64,000 nucleotides of DNA from NCBI GenBank assembly GCA_022496185.1, contig WTXG01000005.1, positions 1-64,000 on the forward strand, read 5' to 3'. A model generated the notes under the pieces. That model was not told where the DNA came from and made no database searches. It was given only the letters and a program-made list of their open reading frames with translations. The position numbers and the translations under genes are program-made. Below, piece after piece: positions 21,189 through 32,097 of this stretch. Source of the stretch: Multifurca ochricompacta (taxonomy: Eukaryota > Basidiomycota > Agaricomycetes > Russulales > Russulaceae). The stretch's first letter is position 1. The number at the start of each line of letters is the position of its first letter.

Positions 21189-21773
21189 TGTTACAATTTT
21201 TACCCTCCCTCCCTGTCTTCTTCACCCTCCCCAATGACAACCCTTCTCTACCGCCCACTTTACACTTCCTGATCACGTCCCCGTCCTGGGATCCTTCACG
21301 TGCCTTGCTTCCATCCCCATGACTCGCTTTGTATTGGTTGACGGACTATGTACCTATGTTTGCCTTCTTATCTTGTTATCTCTTTATCTTTAAGACCAGA
21401 CACTTACTTAGTACCCTATCAGAAGCCAGGCTTTACGCCCTCCGCTTCCGTATATTCGGGCCCACCTGACTTGTACTCCTTATCTCGTAGACACCCACTC
21501 GATTACGTATATAAGTCCACTGTAGCTACCTTGTAGACCTCAGACTCGACTTATTGAATACATTGGTGCTTGTCTTCTGGACATCCCTTTGAAAGCCTTG
21601 ACTTGATCGTCTCAGTACTTCTGGTACTTTCCGCTCAACGGTGTCTTAGAGTACAGCCTCTTTGACCCTGACTCCTCCCGCTTAAACTCCAAGAGGTCTT
21701 ATTGATCTCTTATCTGATCACGAACGAATGCTGTCACACAAGTCGTGTGGAATGTCCCGCACCGGGCGTAACA
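21189..21773 (+). repeat. Gypsy-1 3' LTR
   Basis: 585 bp, the same length as the 5' LTR, with no indel between them. It is followed by the target duplication GCAGG at 21,774-21,778. Confidence 0.95.
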
Positions 21774-22298
21774 GCAGGGCCCATAACCTGTCAAACAATC
21801 ATGCTGCTGGTTATACTGACTGCGGTTAGTAGCGGTTAGGCTAGAAAACAAGTAGTACTTCAGAGGTAGAAGAACTCTATATTAACTATACTACTGACCT
21901 AGAAAACAAGTAGTCTACATAAGACGGTTAGTTAAAGGTAAAAGATCAGTATAGTAAAAGAACTTACACTTCAGAGGTAGAAGAACTCTGAAGTGAAAGA
22001 GACAAAACAGACACCCTTATGTACCCATGGGGTCCAGGGGAAATGGTCTGTGCACACTGGGAATAAGTCCACAAGTGCCAGACAATAAACAAAGAGGGAT
22101 AAAGGCCATTGGCCAAAGAGATATCATGTGCTTACTGCACATTGCTAAGCACATCACTAATCAGCTGAGTAAGGTGAGAAAGAAATGTAATAAAGATATT
22201 GTAAAAAGTCCGAAACTCCGGAACCTAATCTAATCTTATCTACAGCTAAAGTGATCCTTAGATGCCTGAAGCATCTCCAGACACGTCTTGTGTCAACA
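21774..22298 (-). mobile_element. Copia relic, minus strand: LTR and primer-binding site (piece 3)
   Basis: The minus strand carries an LTR from 22,298 to 21,789, with ends TGTTGACA and TTTGACA, followed by GGTTATGGGCCC (21,788-21,777). The LTR is clearly related to that of the plus-strand Copia but diverged. It is the 5' LTR of the older element whose leader pieces are at 7,017-7,059 and 1-512. No second LTR was found in the window. Confidence 0.8.
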
Positions 22299-22311
22299 GT
22301 GTCTTTGGGAT

Positions 22312-23282
22312 TAGTGTTGTGCACGGCTCGGCTTGAAGCCATAAGCCGGCCGTTTCTGAGCCGGAAAAAGCCGGGCCGACATAGGCCGTGAAAACGGCTT
22401 CCAGCGGCCCACGGCTCAGGCTTCAGGTTTGGAAAGCCTGAAGCCGCGGCTTAGGCCGCGGCTTTTGGTGGCTGAGTCACGCTTTCTATCCGGATTTTTG
22501 CGAACTGTTGAACCAGAATACTGGTACAGAAGTAGTCTGACATAATTGTGATCGCGTTTAGATAAAACAATTGATGAGATAAAAACATGTCTCACATTAA
22601 TTAAGATACTGAGTATATACATCTCGGATCGATCATGTGATGAAATCACCTTCATTAACAAGCAAGATAACGCGCGCGTTCGTTTACTTTGATTTGGTAG
22701 CTGATATAGTACATCTAAATTGTATATAAAGCCACTGATAAATAATTAGATTTACATCGCACGCTCGATCGGCTTTGGTATTTTGTAGAATAGTACTAGA
22801 ACCTATTTAAAGATGCCCTGTAGCATGCTGCAGATCCCATCTCGTCTTCTTGGGGGTGTGGGCTCTTAGCAATTGTTCAGTATAGGTGTATTCTTGCTGG
22901 ATTTTCACTCTTAGTTTCACCACGATCTCAACATCTTATCTTATCTACATAGCAAGCGCGGGATAGAAACACCTGTTACAAACGCTGTTATTGATGCAAG
23001 CTAAAATAAGACAACTTATGTTACAGGAATTAAATGGGAGACATAATATGGCAGAAGGCCAAAGCAGTGGCTAGGGGTTGATATAATGTAAACTACAAGT
23101 CCTTCAAAAAATGCAGCTTAAAACTTGATTTGACGCTGTAAAGCCGCGGCTTGGGCCTGAGCCGGGCCTAAGCCGGCCGGAAGCCGTCGCTACGGCCCAG
23201 GCTTGAGTTTTGAAAAGCCTAAGCCGCCAAAAGCCGGGCCTAAGCCGCGGCTTCAGGCCGAGCCGGGGCCATCACAACACTA
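22312..23282. mobile_element. Non-autonomous hAT-type DNA transposon (971 bp)
   Basis: It starts TAGTGTTGTG and ends CACAACACTA, a perfect 10-bp terminal inverted repeat, and is flanked by a perfect 8-bp duplication TTTGGGAT (22,304-22,311 and 23,283-23,290). Both ends carry about 150 bp of GC-rich subterminal repeats built from GGCTCGGC, GCCGCGGC and AAGCC units, while the core is AT-rich. An 8-bp target duplication with a TAGTG-type end is the hAT signature. No transposase ORF is present. Confidence 0.85.
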
Positions 23283-23290
23283 TTTGGGAT

Positions 23291-24639
23291 AACTTTGATG
23301 ATAATTCAAGGCAATTTGAGCCACCTTTAAAAGTATTAACAAGTACTTTACTAATAGGACATTGTAACAAGCAATACATTGTAAGGAATATATAGTAAGA
23401 CTATTTAACAACAATAAAGACAAAGTATATGACTGTGGCCCCAGTGCATGTGAGCTTGCACAATGGCACGTCTTATCTGTGCACTCAGGCCCATGCAGCT
23501 GGTGCTTGTCTCAAAACTTGATTTCAAAAAAAGGAAAAAAAACTACTTAGTTCAATGTCATAAAATATGTACTTTCTCTGCCAAAAGCCAGGCCAGGGCC
23601 AAGCCATCTGTGGTGGCTTTGGCTTGGCCCAGACTTTAGGAAAGCCAGAGCTGCCTCAGGCTGAGCCAAAGCCATGGCTTTTGGGCCAAGCTGGGCCAGA
23701 ACATCACTAGGGATGGCCCAGGCTGGATATCTGAAATGCATGATGCAAGTAAAGAACTTGCACACATTTAACACAGGCAACCCACAGGTGACCCATGGGC
23801 AACCTGTGGGTTACCTGTACCTGTAGCAATGGGTACCAATGAAGATACCTGGGGGTTACCCCTGCTATTCACTACCAACTGTACTGGCAAATTCAGCTTG
23901 CTGTACCAGACTAACACCAGTACCCCCTATCTATAGTCTATTCCCCCCATAATTAAGGCCAAGGGAGGTCATACAAAGTATCAGAATTGCTAGTTTCTGG
24001 TTTTATAACAGGTAGTTGCAAAATTGATTCAATGATACCCTAGATTAAGTTGTTTATATCTCCATAGATACTGATCCAAATTATGTCACTGGTTTTGCAA
24101 TGGATAGCCCTGATGTACTAGTATTAGTCATCAACTTACACCTTGGTCTTATTTGTTCTGGTTCCTGAGTTAATTAGCAAACAATGAGAAAGTGCAAAAC
24201 ATTGAATCAATTTCAGAAGTCACTGTAGCTTAAGCCTAAGCCACAGCTTCAGGCTTTCCATAGCTTAAGCCTGAGCTGTGGGCTGCTGGAAGCACTTTTT
24301 CACAGCCTATGTTGGCCTGGCTTTTTCCAGCTCAGCAACAGCCAGCTTACAGCTTTGAGCCAAGCCATGCACATCACTAACTACTACATCATAATCAGAT
24401 TCCTAAATGCCGAGGTGCTGCTATAGAGTGAATACCAGAAATGGTGCAAACATTGGGACAGTTTTTTGACACACTGTACATATCATAACACTATCTAGTC
24501 TAGGCACAATGACACTTGTGTGAGTCAGCATCTTGGCTCGACACCTTACACTAGTGCATCCACACCAGCTATTCCAGTTTCACATTGGATAAGGTTGCCA
24601 CCAGCCCATCTCACCTTACAATTTGCCATATCATACTAC
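23291..24639. other. Gene-free stretch with hAT-like relics
   Basis: No supported gene. GC-rich blocks at about 23,580-23,712 and 24,228-24,375 repeat the GGCC/AAGCC theme of the hAT element and both end in CATCACTA, a hAT-like terminus, but I found no matching left ends or 8-bp duplications. A block at about 23,775-23,865 repeats GGTTACC-like words in both orientations. The rest is AT-rich. Confidence 0.5.
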
Positions 24640-26358
24640 CTAGCTATACTTCCCCTCCTCAAATGGATTCTCGACATACTCCAGCTCTTCATCCGAGTCA
24701 TCCGGAGCATGCCGACTAGGTACTGGGGACTCGGTGTTCACTAGTGATACGGGACGCTTTGGGAGCAAACCAATTTTGCCTGCAGGGTGGGTGAGTTAGT
24801 AAAGATCCCACAAGCAAACACATCCGGTAAGTAGTGGATAATGATCCGAACCAGGGTCAATGTTTGCCACTGGGCGTGACGCACTGGTCGCGGACGGAGG
24901 CGGAGGGAGAGGCGTCCAATCAGAATTTTTGTCATTTGTCTTAGTGAATGGAGGGAATTTCGGGGATGTTGTAGCAGGTACAGTCGCGCCCGGCGACGGC
25001 GAGTCTGATATGCCTCCCTTTATCAGTGCGCCAGGCGGAAGGGGGAAAAAAATCGCTCACTCCCCGTTCTATCAAAGGCACCTGCACCTAGACGGGGTTT
25101 AGGATCAGCCCTAGGTGCGTAATAAGCCTGTTGCGCGTGTCGGTCCAGCCCAGAGGTGGGGGGCTGAGTGCCTGCCGCGCCGGCGCCAGGGGGTGATGGG
25201 TTTTGCGTGTTCCTGTACATTGGCGTCGGAATGAATGTGCGAACGCAAGAACGTGATTCTGATTTGTTCCACCTCCACTCTTCCTGCCATCACCCGCGGG
25301 GAAGGAGTGGAGGGGAACTTAGATGGAGACCGAGTCCCGAAAAAAAAAAAAGAGGGTGACGAATTCTGCCCACCTTGACTGGTCGAATTCTTGTACCTTG
25401 GCCTTAACTTTGGACACGAAAGAGCTGAACGTTCGTTTGCCAGCTATGATATACAAAAGCGGTGGATTGTTTCATCATTTATGCAACGTACGTAAGGGGA
25501 AAGGATCAGAATGAGATTGATATGTTCAGAAAGCGAAGCTCACTTTCAGCAATCTTACTAATGTGCTCCTGCACGTCTGTCATGGTGTCCCGTTGGGAGG
25601 GCTGCTGCGGAGCTGCACCATGATCCTGGCCTTGCGACGTAGCAGGTATATTTGAGCGCTGCGCATAGGGAAAAGGACGCGTCTGCTGCTGTTGTCGTGC
25701 AATCCGATCGCGCGCGTACTCCTCCTCCTCCTCGAGCAACAGCTGCCGCGCAAATTCCTCGTCTAGTTGGGTTTGTGCGGCCTGGAGGTGGGTGGGACAT
25801 CAAGCCATCAGTTAGTGAACACCTCACCCCCTGCCCTCCCTCGTATGGGGAAGGGGGTGACGAGGATAGGATTTACGTGTTATTTTGGAGGACGTACGAC
25901 GGATGGTTGTTCAAGAGCTGCTCCAGATTCAGAAGGACGGTGGTCAGGATCGCTCATTGCCAGGAGAGCATCGACTGCACGATCCTGGTTTCCGCCCACC
26001 GAGTCGATAACGGAATACCTGGAAGCATGTGAACACGATTTGTTACGCCATAATTGGGCGAAGTAAAACAAAAACTAGTGACGGATATGGCTCACAGGAT
26101 GGCTGCGTCGAACTCAGGAAAGATGGCATGTAGTGGGGCGATCTTGGGATCTGCAAACTCGCCGGTGGCAGGCTGCTCTGGAGAGGTTGGAGCAGCAGAA
26201 CTTCGTTGCTGAGCTGGCGTTGACTGGGTGGGCAGTGGGGTTGCGGCGGCACTACTGGGGATCAGTACTGTGTTTTCTGGCTCTGTGGAAGGAATCGCAA
26301 ATTCGTCTGGTGCGTCATCATCGAGGTTATAACCAGGAAGATGCAGTTCATTTGACAT
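24640..26358 (-). CDS. CUE5: CUE-domain ubiquitin-binding protein, Cue5-like
   Basis: The start is ATG at 26,358 (MSNELHLPGYNLDDD). Exon 1 ends at 26,096; introns follow at 26,019-26,095 and 25,782-25,897, and a third starts at 25,543. The CUE domain spans the first intron: LHAIFPEFDAAIL joined to YSVIDSVGGNQDRAVDALLAMSD, with the family's FP and LL signatures. Then come QLDEEFARQLLLEEEEEYAR, a KRTFSSFVSKVKAKVQEFD exon, a Pro-rich linker, and the last exon 24,640-24,779 with KIGLLPKRPVSL and ELEYVENPFEE. Yeast Cue5 binds ubiquitin and Atg8 to clear aggregates by autophagy; the same role here is inference. Exon borders between 25,340 and 24,780 are not resolved. Confidence 0.85.
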
Positions 26359-26521
26359 GGTGGAGAGTGTAAATGACAAGCAAGAGGCAATGGCAACAGC
26401 TACATTTAGTAGGTACTACAGTACAGTACAAATTAAACTCTAGGCCCGTCATTTCACTGACTTGGCTGAGACTCAGCTGTGTAAGCACAATTTAGCGGGC
26501 GGCGTCCACAATTGCCTCAAT

Positions 26522-28611
26522 TCACTTTGCAGACCTCCGTCGGCCAGCACCTGTCTCGTCCCGTTTACGCTTTCTATTTTCACCATTTAGCTGTGGTGCA
26601 GCACAAGATGCCTCTAACCCCTCAGTCACCACACGTAACAATCCGTGCAGGATCCGCTTTTCGCCAAGTCGTACCACTATTGCATGCTTCAGATTCAATG
26701 ATATGGACTTATCTTTGAGTAATTCTTCATCTTCCTGAATAGAATGGAACATAGTGGGTGAATTGAAAGGAACGAAGGAGGAAAGATAGAACCTGGGAAA
26801 CGGAAACTTGCCTCAATGGTAGTTGGGTATTCTGCTAGGCGCCTTCTCACGACGTCAGTTGCCAAGGACAGCACAGTTTCGTCAACCTTGGGTTTCGGCA
26901 GCTTGGACTTCCGCTTCGATTTTTCCCAGTCTACTGATGACATTATCAAGAGCCGCGTAAAAGATATCATCTCTTCCGGCAATTCGCTTGACGTGTTCAC
27001 CTCAAAGACGCTATGAACAGAAAAGAGTAGGATCGATAAAAATAAAATGAAAAAATGAAATAAAAGCCAAAGTCAACACGTGATACATACTCGTCGCCTC
27101 CCTCTTCCAACCACCAATTGACACGTCCTGAACTCCACGGGCCTGCCAGCTGGGGATATCGTTGTTCAACGCTCGCCACAACAACATCAGCGCGGATTTC
27201 GACAATGTCGGCAGGGTTCCCGAGATTACCATTGGCGAGCGGAACTTGATCAACGTGTCCATAGCGGCGAAGCAAATCCGAGTTGGGAGGATCACCGTAT
27301 GTATTCCACTAATTGGCGTAAAGATGCAACGCCGTGATCATACCTGAGCGAAAGAAACTCACAATTTGTTCGCCCTGACGAATCGATCGGGTTGTGACCA
27401 TTCGGAGATCGTGCTGCTCGTAAAAAAGCTTGGCCTACAGGACCCGAAGTATCATCACCGAGGAATCATAAGGGAAATGGGGAAATACCCAATTCACGCA
27501 CATTCTCACACCCGCATCGCGCATTTAACATATCCGCCATTGGAACCATTGTCACGTTCCCAGGGTCATCCTCATCACTACCGTCGTCAAGTCCCTCAGA
27601 CCCACTCTCAGCATTGTCGGTGGGTGCAAGTGACATAGATTCGTCAAAATCCGTCTTCACAACTTCAGGAAGAGCAGGTTGACACGATTCTATATCGTCG
27701 TCCCCTACCAGCTGCGCCTCAACTTGGACTCGGAAACCCCGAGAGAGGATGCGGCTTCCCATAATGTGGAAGGCTTTCAAGGAAAAGTGTGGGTTTGGAA
27801 AATCCGTTCCAAATAGTCAGTTCTGCTCTGGTAATAGGAACATGAACATGAAACCGAGTGTTTACTTGTTAGGCGTCGCGATCGGGAGTACGCACTCGGA
27901 GTATAGGCACGACTTTGTTAACATAGTCGCTCTCGGCTTGCTCCTTTCCAATTTTGTCTACAAATGACATTGGCGCACTCGAGACATCCGAGCCATCCAC
28001 CTGACTGAGAGACCGACCTACAACAGCTGTGCCTTTCAGCTGCTCAAGATCTTCGGAGCTCCAAAACATAGGTGTATCGAAGGTTGTTGGTAAGGACGCT
28101 TGAATTGTCAGAGTATTTTGGGTTACAAGGTAATGGTACAGTACAACGCAAACACTTCATACCAAGATAAGTTGACCATTTTGAGGATTCATTTTGAGCT
28201 GCTTCCCATAGAAGGCAAAGGATAAGACCAGCCCAGCCGACGTGAAGTTCATGTTTTTTCCAGTCAGAATGTCCAATTAAAGAGGGAAGTGAGGAAGTGC
28301 GAGTTGACAAAGTGAGATCGCGGGGTAGAGCGAAAAGCGTGTGACCTTGCTAGAACATAGAGTAAGTGAAAAGCGGGAAGAGTTGACCGTGTTTCCACCA
28401 GAAGCGAGAAGGAGCGAAAAAAAAAAAAGATATCAATGAATGAAGAAAATGCGGTACAACACCGTGACCAACGTACCTGGAGATCACGAAGAGCAAATGC
28501 ACCCCATCCGAGGCCATCAATCGGAGCAAACGTCAAAGCATTTCGGTCAAATGTTCCGTTGTGGGCGGTGAACCAATTTATCAAATAATCGACACCCGCA
28601 TCGTTATTCAT
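26522..28611 (-). CDS. RKM4: SET-domain protein lysine methyltransferase, Rkm4/SETD6 family
   Basis: The start is ATG at 28,611; exons 28,477-28,611, 28,163-28,349 and 27,896-28,098 join in frame. Family blocks in order: GLGWGAFALRDLQ-GHTLF (SET start), GLILCLLWE, PMFWSSEDLEQLKGT, KIGKEQAESDYV, SLKAFHIMGSRILSR, MVPMADMLNARCGCEN (the NH-type cofactor site), then QI-WNTYGDPPNSDLLRRYGHVD. A C-terminal Rubisco-LSMT-like substrate-binding part and a basic tail (NRKRKR) follow, with TGA at 26,522-26,524. Yeast Rkm4 methylates a ribosomal protein; SETD6 methylates other targets. The intron at 26,735-26,811 uses a GC donor. The junction between 27,895 and about 27,780 does not splice cleanly. Confidence 0.88.
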
Positions 28612-28813
28612 TATTTATCCTCTGCTGTCAGAGTCCAGTGGTCTAGTGTCCAGGTAGGTCTAGTGTGGGATGTAAGTAAGAAGAAGCGAAGCGAGCCAAT
28701 CCTTAGGGTAGGGATTAAAGAAATCACGTGCCCACAAACCCAAAACCCACAGCGACAGCAAAAACACCCACAATCCACACACACACACATTCTGCAGCCA
28801 AGGCACATGCACA
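28612..28813. promoter_or_regulatory. Shared divergent promoter region, Rkm4-type gene / CRAL-TRIO gene
   Basis: 202 bp between two divergent start codons. It contains an AC-rich run (about 28,765-28,800). No TATA box or named motif was recognised. Confidence 0.45.
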
Positions 28814-30439
28814 ATGTCTGTCGATCACGCAGTCTCGCGGGTTATTCGTGCTCACAATGCTAGTTTAATTAATCTGTATTCTGAGCATTCCGAAACAGTA
28901 CGTCAACTGCAGAAAGCACTACTTTCACAAGTTCTTCCCAACGTAGTAGACGAGCTCGGACTTGACAACTTCGCACGCAACTGGGCAGAGGAATGGTTGC
29001 AAGATGACCGTAAGTACTGATCCTATATTGTCCTTACTTTTTCTTCCTTCTAATAACAAAATCAGTGTCTATTTTCCGCACCCTCAAGGTAAGAATGAAT
29101 AGCTCTGTTCATAACGGTCTGTTTCCGGTTGCGGCATTTGACGCGGAACTCTCGTCTGTTAGAGACATAAATTCACCAAGGCGTTTGCTCTAGAGTCGCT
29201 GAGAGAGATTCTTACTTGGCGTTTAAGTCACTTAAAAAGTCAAGATCCCACCGCGTTCCCCCCTTCCCCTCTTCATGTTCTTCCGCGCCAAGCCTCAGAT
29301 ATTCTCGGTCGGCCCGTCCTTATACTGAGGCTTGCGAATCTTGCCGCCTTGCAGAGAGATCCCAGAGAACATGTTTTACACTCTGTCGAGGGACTCCGCC
29401 TTAACCTTCATCATATCAACTCTCCATCGCCGTCAAGTGCCAGACAGGATAAACCTGTCTTACAATACGTACTACTCGTCGATATGGAGAACGCATCACT
29501 GAGCAATTTTGTGCGTCTCTCGTTAGACCCCGTCTTCATGTCCGAATATTCTGATTGACTGCTTTTGCGCGCAGAATCTTGATCTGCTGACTTGGTATAC
29601 ACACGAAGTTGCGCCTCGTTACCCGGGGCTGTTCGGGACAGGTCTGCCTTCTCGTCGGCAACATGTTACCCGTTCCTTCTAACGCCACATCATTCTCGCC
29701 CTCAGTCTTCATTATCAACTTCTCGTGGACACAATCCGGCATTTGGAGCGTCATCAAGTTCGCATTCTCTTGATTCCAGACTGCTCACATACGCAGCCCC
29801 CCTCACCCTCCCCTTCTAGGCTGGCCCTACCCGAGTCAGTTCATCATAAGATATTCTTTCCTTCCCGTGATACCTTGCATGACTGCATTAGCCCGTCTAA
29901 CCTCCCCCATGGTAACCTCTACTGCCCCCGAGTGAGCTGCTTCATTTATTCCTTTTTCAGAGTTCGGCGGTTACCTTCCTCCCCTCCCGGAGATCCCCAA
30001 CCTCTTGGATGCACAGCAGACAGCGCCAACGCCTTCGCTTTCGTCGTCCTTTTCATCTCTGAAAGGGGATGATAGCATATCGCCCACGCATCCTCCTACG
30101 GATAGCAACACTATCAGTGCTTCCCGTTCTAGTCATCGCAAGATTTCACCGCACGCACATATCTCTCCACGTTCACAGTTCAGTCCTTTCTATGGCTACC
30201 CGATCGGACCCTCGCAGTACTCTCTGACACCTGCCGCATTACCTTACCTACGCCATGGTCGTCGGCGAAAGCGCGACCTCATCCGCACCCTCGCGGCTTT
30301 ATGGTGGGAAAAGTGGAGGTCAAGAGTTTCATGGACTTTTTCTCTCCTTTTTATCTTCTTATCCCTGCAGTGGTGGTGGCGTCAACGGAGAAAGGGCGTG
30401 CTTTTCATTCGGGGTGGACCGAATCAGGTGACACGATAA
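28814..30439 (+). CDS. CRAL-TRIO (Sec14-like) protein with C-terminal membrane segment
   Basis: Seven exons join in frame: 28,814-29,009; 29,066-29,088; 29,163-29,510; 29,575-29,641; 29,706-29,757; 29,820-29,911; 29,961-30,439. The product is 418 residues. The CRAL-TRIO-N part (FTKAFALESLREILTWR) precedes the lipid-binding fold with YVLLVDMENASLSNF-NLDLLTWYTHEVAPRYPGLFG, then VFIINFSWTQSGIWSVIK and KIFFPSRDTL. A Ser/Pro-rich linker follows, then a hydrophobic stretch near the end (VSWTFSLLFIFLSLQWWW) flanked by basic residues, probably a tail anchor. Sec14-type domains carry lipids between membranes; the ligand cannot be told. It is convergent with the Ppg1 gene. Confidence 0.88.
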
Positions 30440-30675
30440 TACACGCAGGGGGAAGAATTGTAATAGGGTCTTGATGAGTGCCATGATATGACTGCACACC
30501 TTTGCGCTGCGAGCTCTGAAATGAACATTCTTTGAACCCTCGCGATGCGCTTCTTGCTCTCGTGGCAGTGCAAAACACCTGCGAAAATGCTTGACCAGCG
30601 CTCGCCGGTGGCGTGTTAGGGTTAGCGAGCATCTTTCTAAGGTTAATGTGCACTTCTTGTAGGGAAAAGTAGTCA
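30440..30675. other. Convergent 3' region
   Basis: This lies between the stop of the CRAL-TRIO gene and the provisional stop of the Ppg1 gene. It may hold the last Ppg1 exon on the minus strand (TVDDYFSLQ near 30,660-30,690), which recalls the DYFL tail of PP2A phosphatases. Confidence 0.4.
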
Positions 30676-32097
30676 TCAACGGTCGTGAAGGACATCGCGT
30701 CCGTATGTAATGCTACAAAAAATACTCTGGAAGCTAGTAAGAGGGGGAGAAGTAGGGTTAAGCATTTGGAATCTATAACAGGCCGAGGCGGGGGGAGGGG
30801 GGAAACTACTACTAACCTTTCCTCCAGCGTTCTGCGCCGCCTGTTGGCTCGGACCGTCCCGTTCGTTTTCGGGAGCCGCTTCAAACACGTTGAAGTACAT
30901 CTTCCCCCCGGGTGAGACTTCTAATATGCTTGCAGAATTCCCACATCGATAACAGTAGTTCGGCGCAGACCACACCGTGGACAGGTGGTTGTCAAAAAGT
31001 GACGCGTAGCCCTCCATGCACAACTGATGAGCCCGTAGAATATGAGTCATGCCGTTCGTTTCTAGGAATTTGTGCACAACACCCGACCCAAACGTGTAGC
31101 CGGCGCCACTATGACCGTCCGTATTGAGCCGCTGGAAAGTTCCGAACAAAAGAAGGTGAGCAATTTACCGAGGTGATATCGCGAAATCCTCTTTCTCCGG
31201 ATCGGGATCCGACCATACGAGGTCGGCCATGGGACCCTCATGTGGTATTTCTTAATGGGAAGCTTGTAAGCGGGTCACATGGGCAGGAAAACAATCAATT
31301 GCAGACCTCGGAAACGGTCAACAACCTTGATTTGGTCAATGGAGTGAATGGATGGAGAGAGTCCTTGAATTGAGAAACCAGCGCGCATGAGCGGGTTGGA
31401 TCGAATAGACGAGCCAGGGGGAAAGGGGAACGGACCACCATGAACGCAGAATATCTTGTCGTCAATGACTACTGATAGGGTCAAGAAGTCGAACATATCG
31501 GTGAAATATGTCCAGACTCGTGAAGAGCCGTACTTGCGGACACACTCAGTGTAAAATCCATATGTCTGGAGTGTTGTGAATGGATATTAGTGTGCGAGCC
31601 AAGCGAGAAAACGCACTTGGGTTACGGCTCTTGACTCGTGATTTCCTCGAATGAGTTGTACGCGGTCAGGATAGCGAAGCTTCAGGCATGTAAGAAGGGA
31701 TATCGTTTCAACACTAAAGAGTCCTCTATCTACATAGTCACCTGAAGCACAAAGAGTAAAATCGGCGCCTAGGCGAATGACTCCGCCAGGCGAACACACG
31801 CACCGAGGAACAAGTAGTTGGTGTATGGGGCGTAACCACCTATACGAAATATTTCTATGAGATCATAAAACTGGCTTGAGAAATGATTAAGCGTCACCAA
31901 ACGCAAATGATGGCGTAGGGAAGCGCGCACCCGTGTATGTCACCGACCACGGTCACCGGGGCACTGACATGTACGACGTTAGATTCTCGCATGAGTACTT
32001 CCTTTGTTTTCTCGCAAATTTCGCGTAAAAGAGCTTCATGTAGCAACTGTTTGTGTAGGAGTTGTTGGATACACGCGTCGAGATCAAAGGGAGCCAT
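30676..32097 (-). CDS. PPG1: Serine/threonine protein phosphatase of the PP2A group, Ppg1-like
   Basis: The start is ATG at 32,097 ([14 protein letters not shown]). Catalytic motifs, split by short introns: VTVVGDIHG (GDxHG), [32 protein letters not shown] and [12 protein letters not shown]. The [16 protein letters not shown] and YCYRCGN forms match Ppg1 better than PP2A, PP4 or Sit4. Yeast Ppg1 acts in glycogen accumulation and in the Far complex. An in-frame 72-bp stretch at 31,364-31,435 is an intron (GTCCGT...TCAAG); removing it restores CVHGGLSP. The last exon is uncertain: after AGGK the frame may run to 30,676 or splice to a DDYF-containing exon ending near 30,405. Confidence 0.9.

Larger units (their letters stand above)
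7060..21773 (+). mobile_element. Gypsy-1: chromodomain Ty3/Gypsy retrotransposon, split by Gypsy-2
   Basis: LTRs at 7,060-7,644 and 21,189-21,773 are both 585 bp, start TGTTACAA and end GCGTAACA. They are flanked by the 5-bp duplication GCAGG (7,055-7,059 and 21,774-21,778). The internal part holds gag, pol with a C-terminal chromodomain, and an extra ORF3, and is interrupted by the whole of Gypsy-2 (13,875-21,100). Without that insert the element would be about 7.5 kb. Reverse transcription probably starts by self-priming. Gag and pol carry several frame breaks and at least one stop, so this copy is defective. Confidence 0.94.

Noticed and set aside
513..21773. The nest as an integrated virus or a tandem gene array
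   Set aside because: LTRs, target duplications and gag-pol order identify ordinary Copia and Gypsy retrotransposons; no envelope-like protein was seen.
30359..30884. Separate gene on the minus strand after the phosphatase
   Set aside because: The frames overlap the CRAL-TRIO 3' end and the Ppg1 tail; at most a last Ppg1 exon, noted there.
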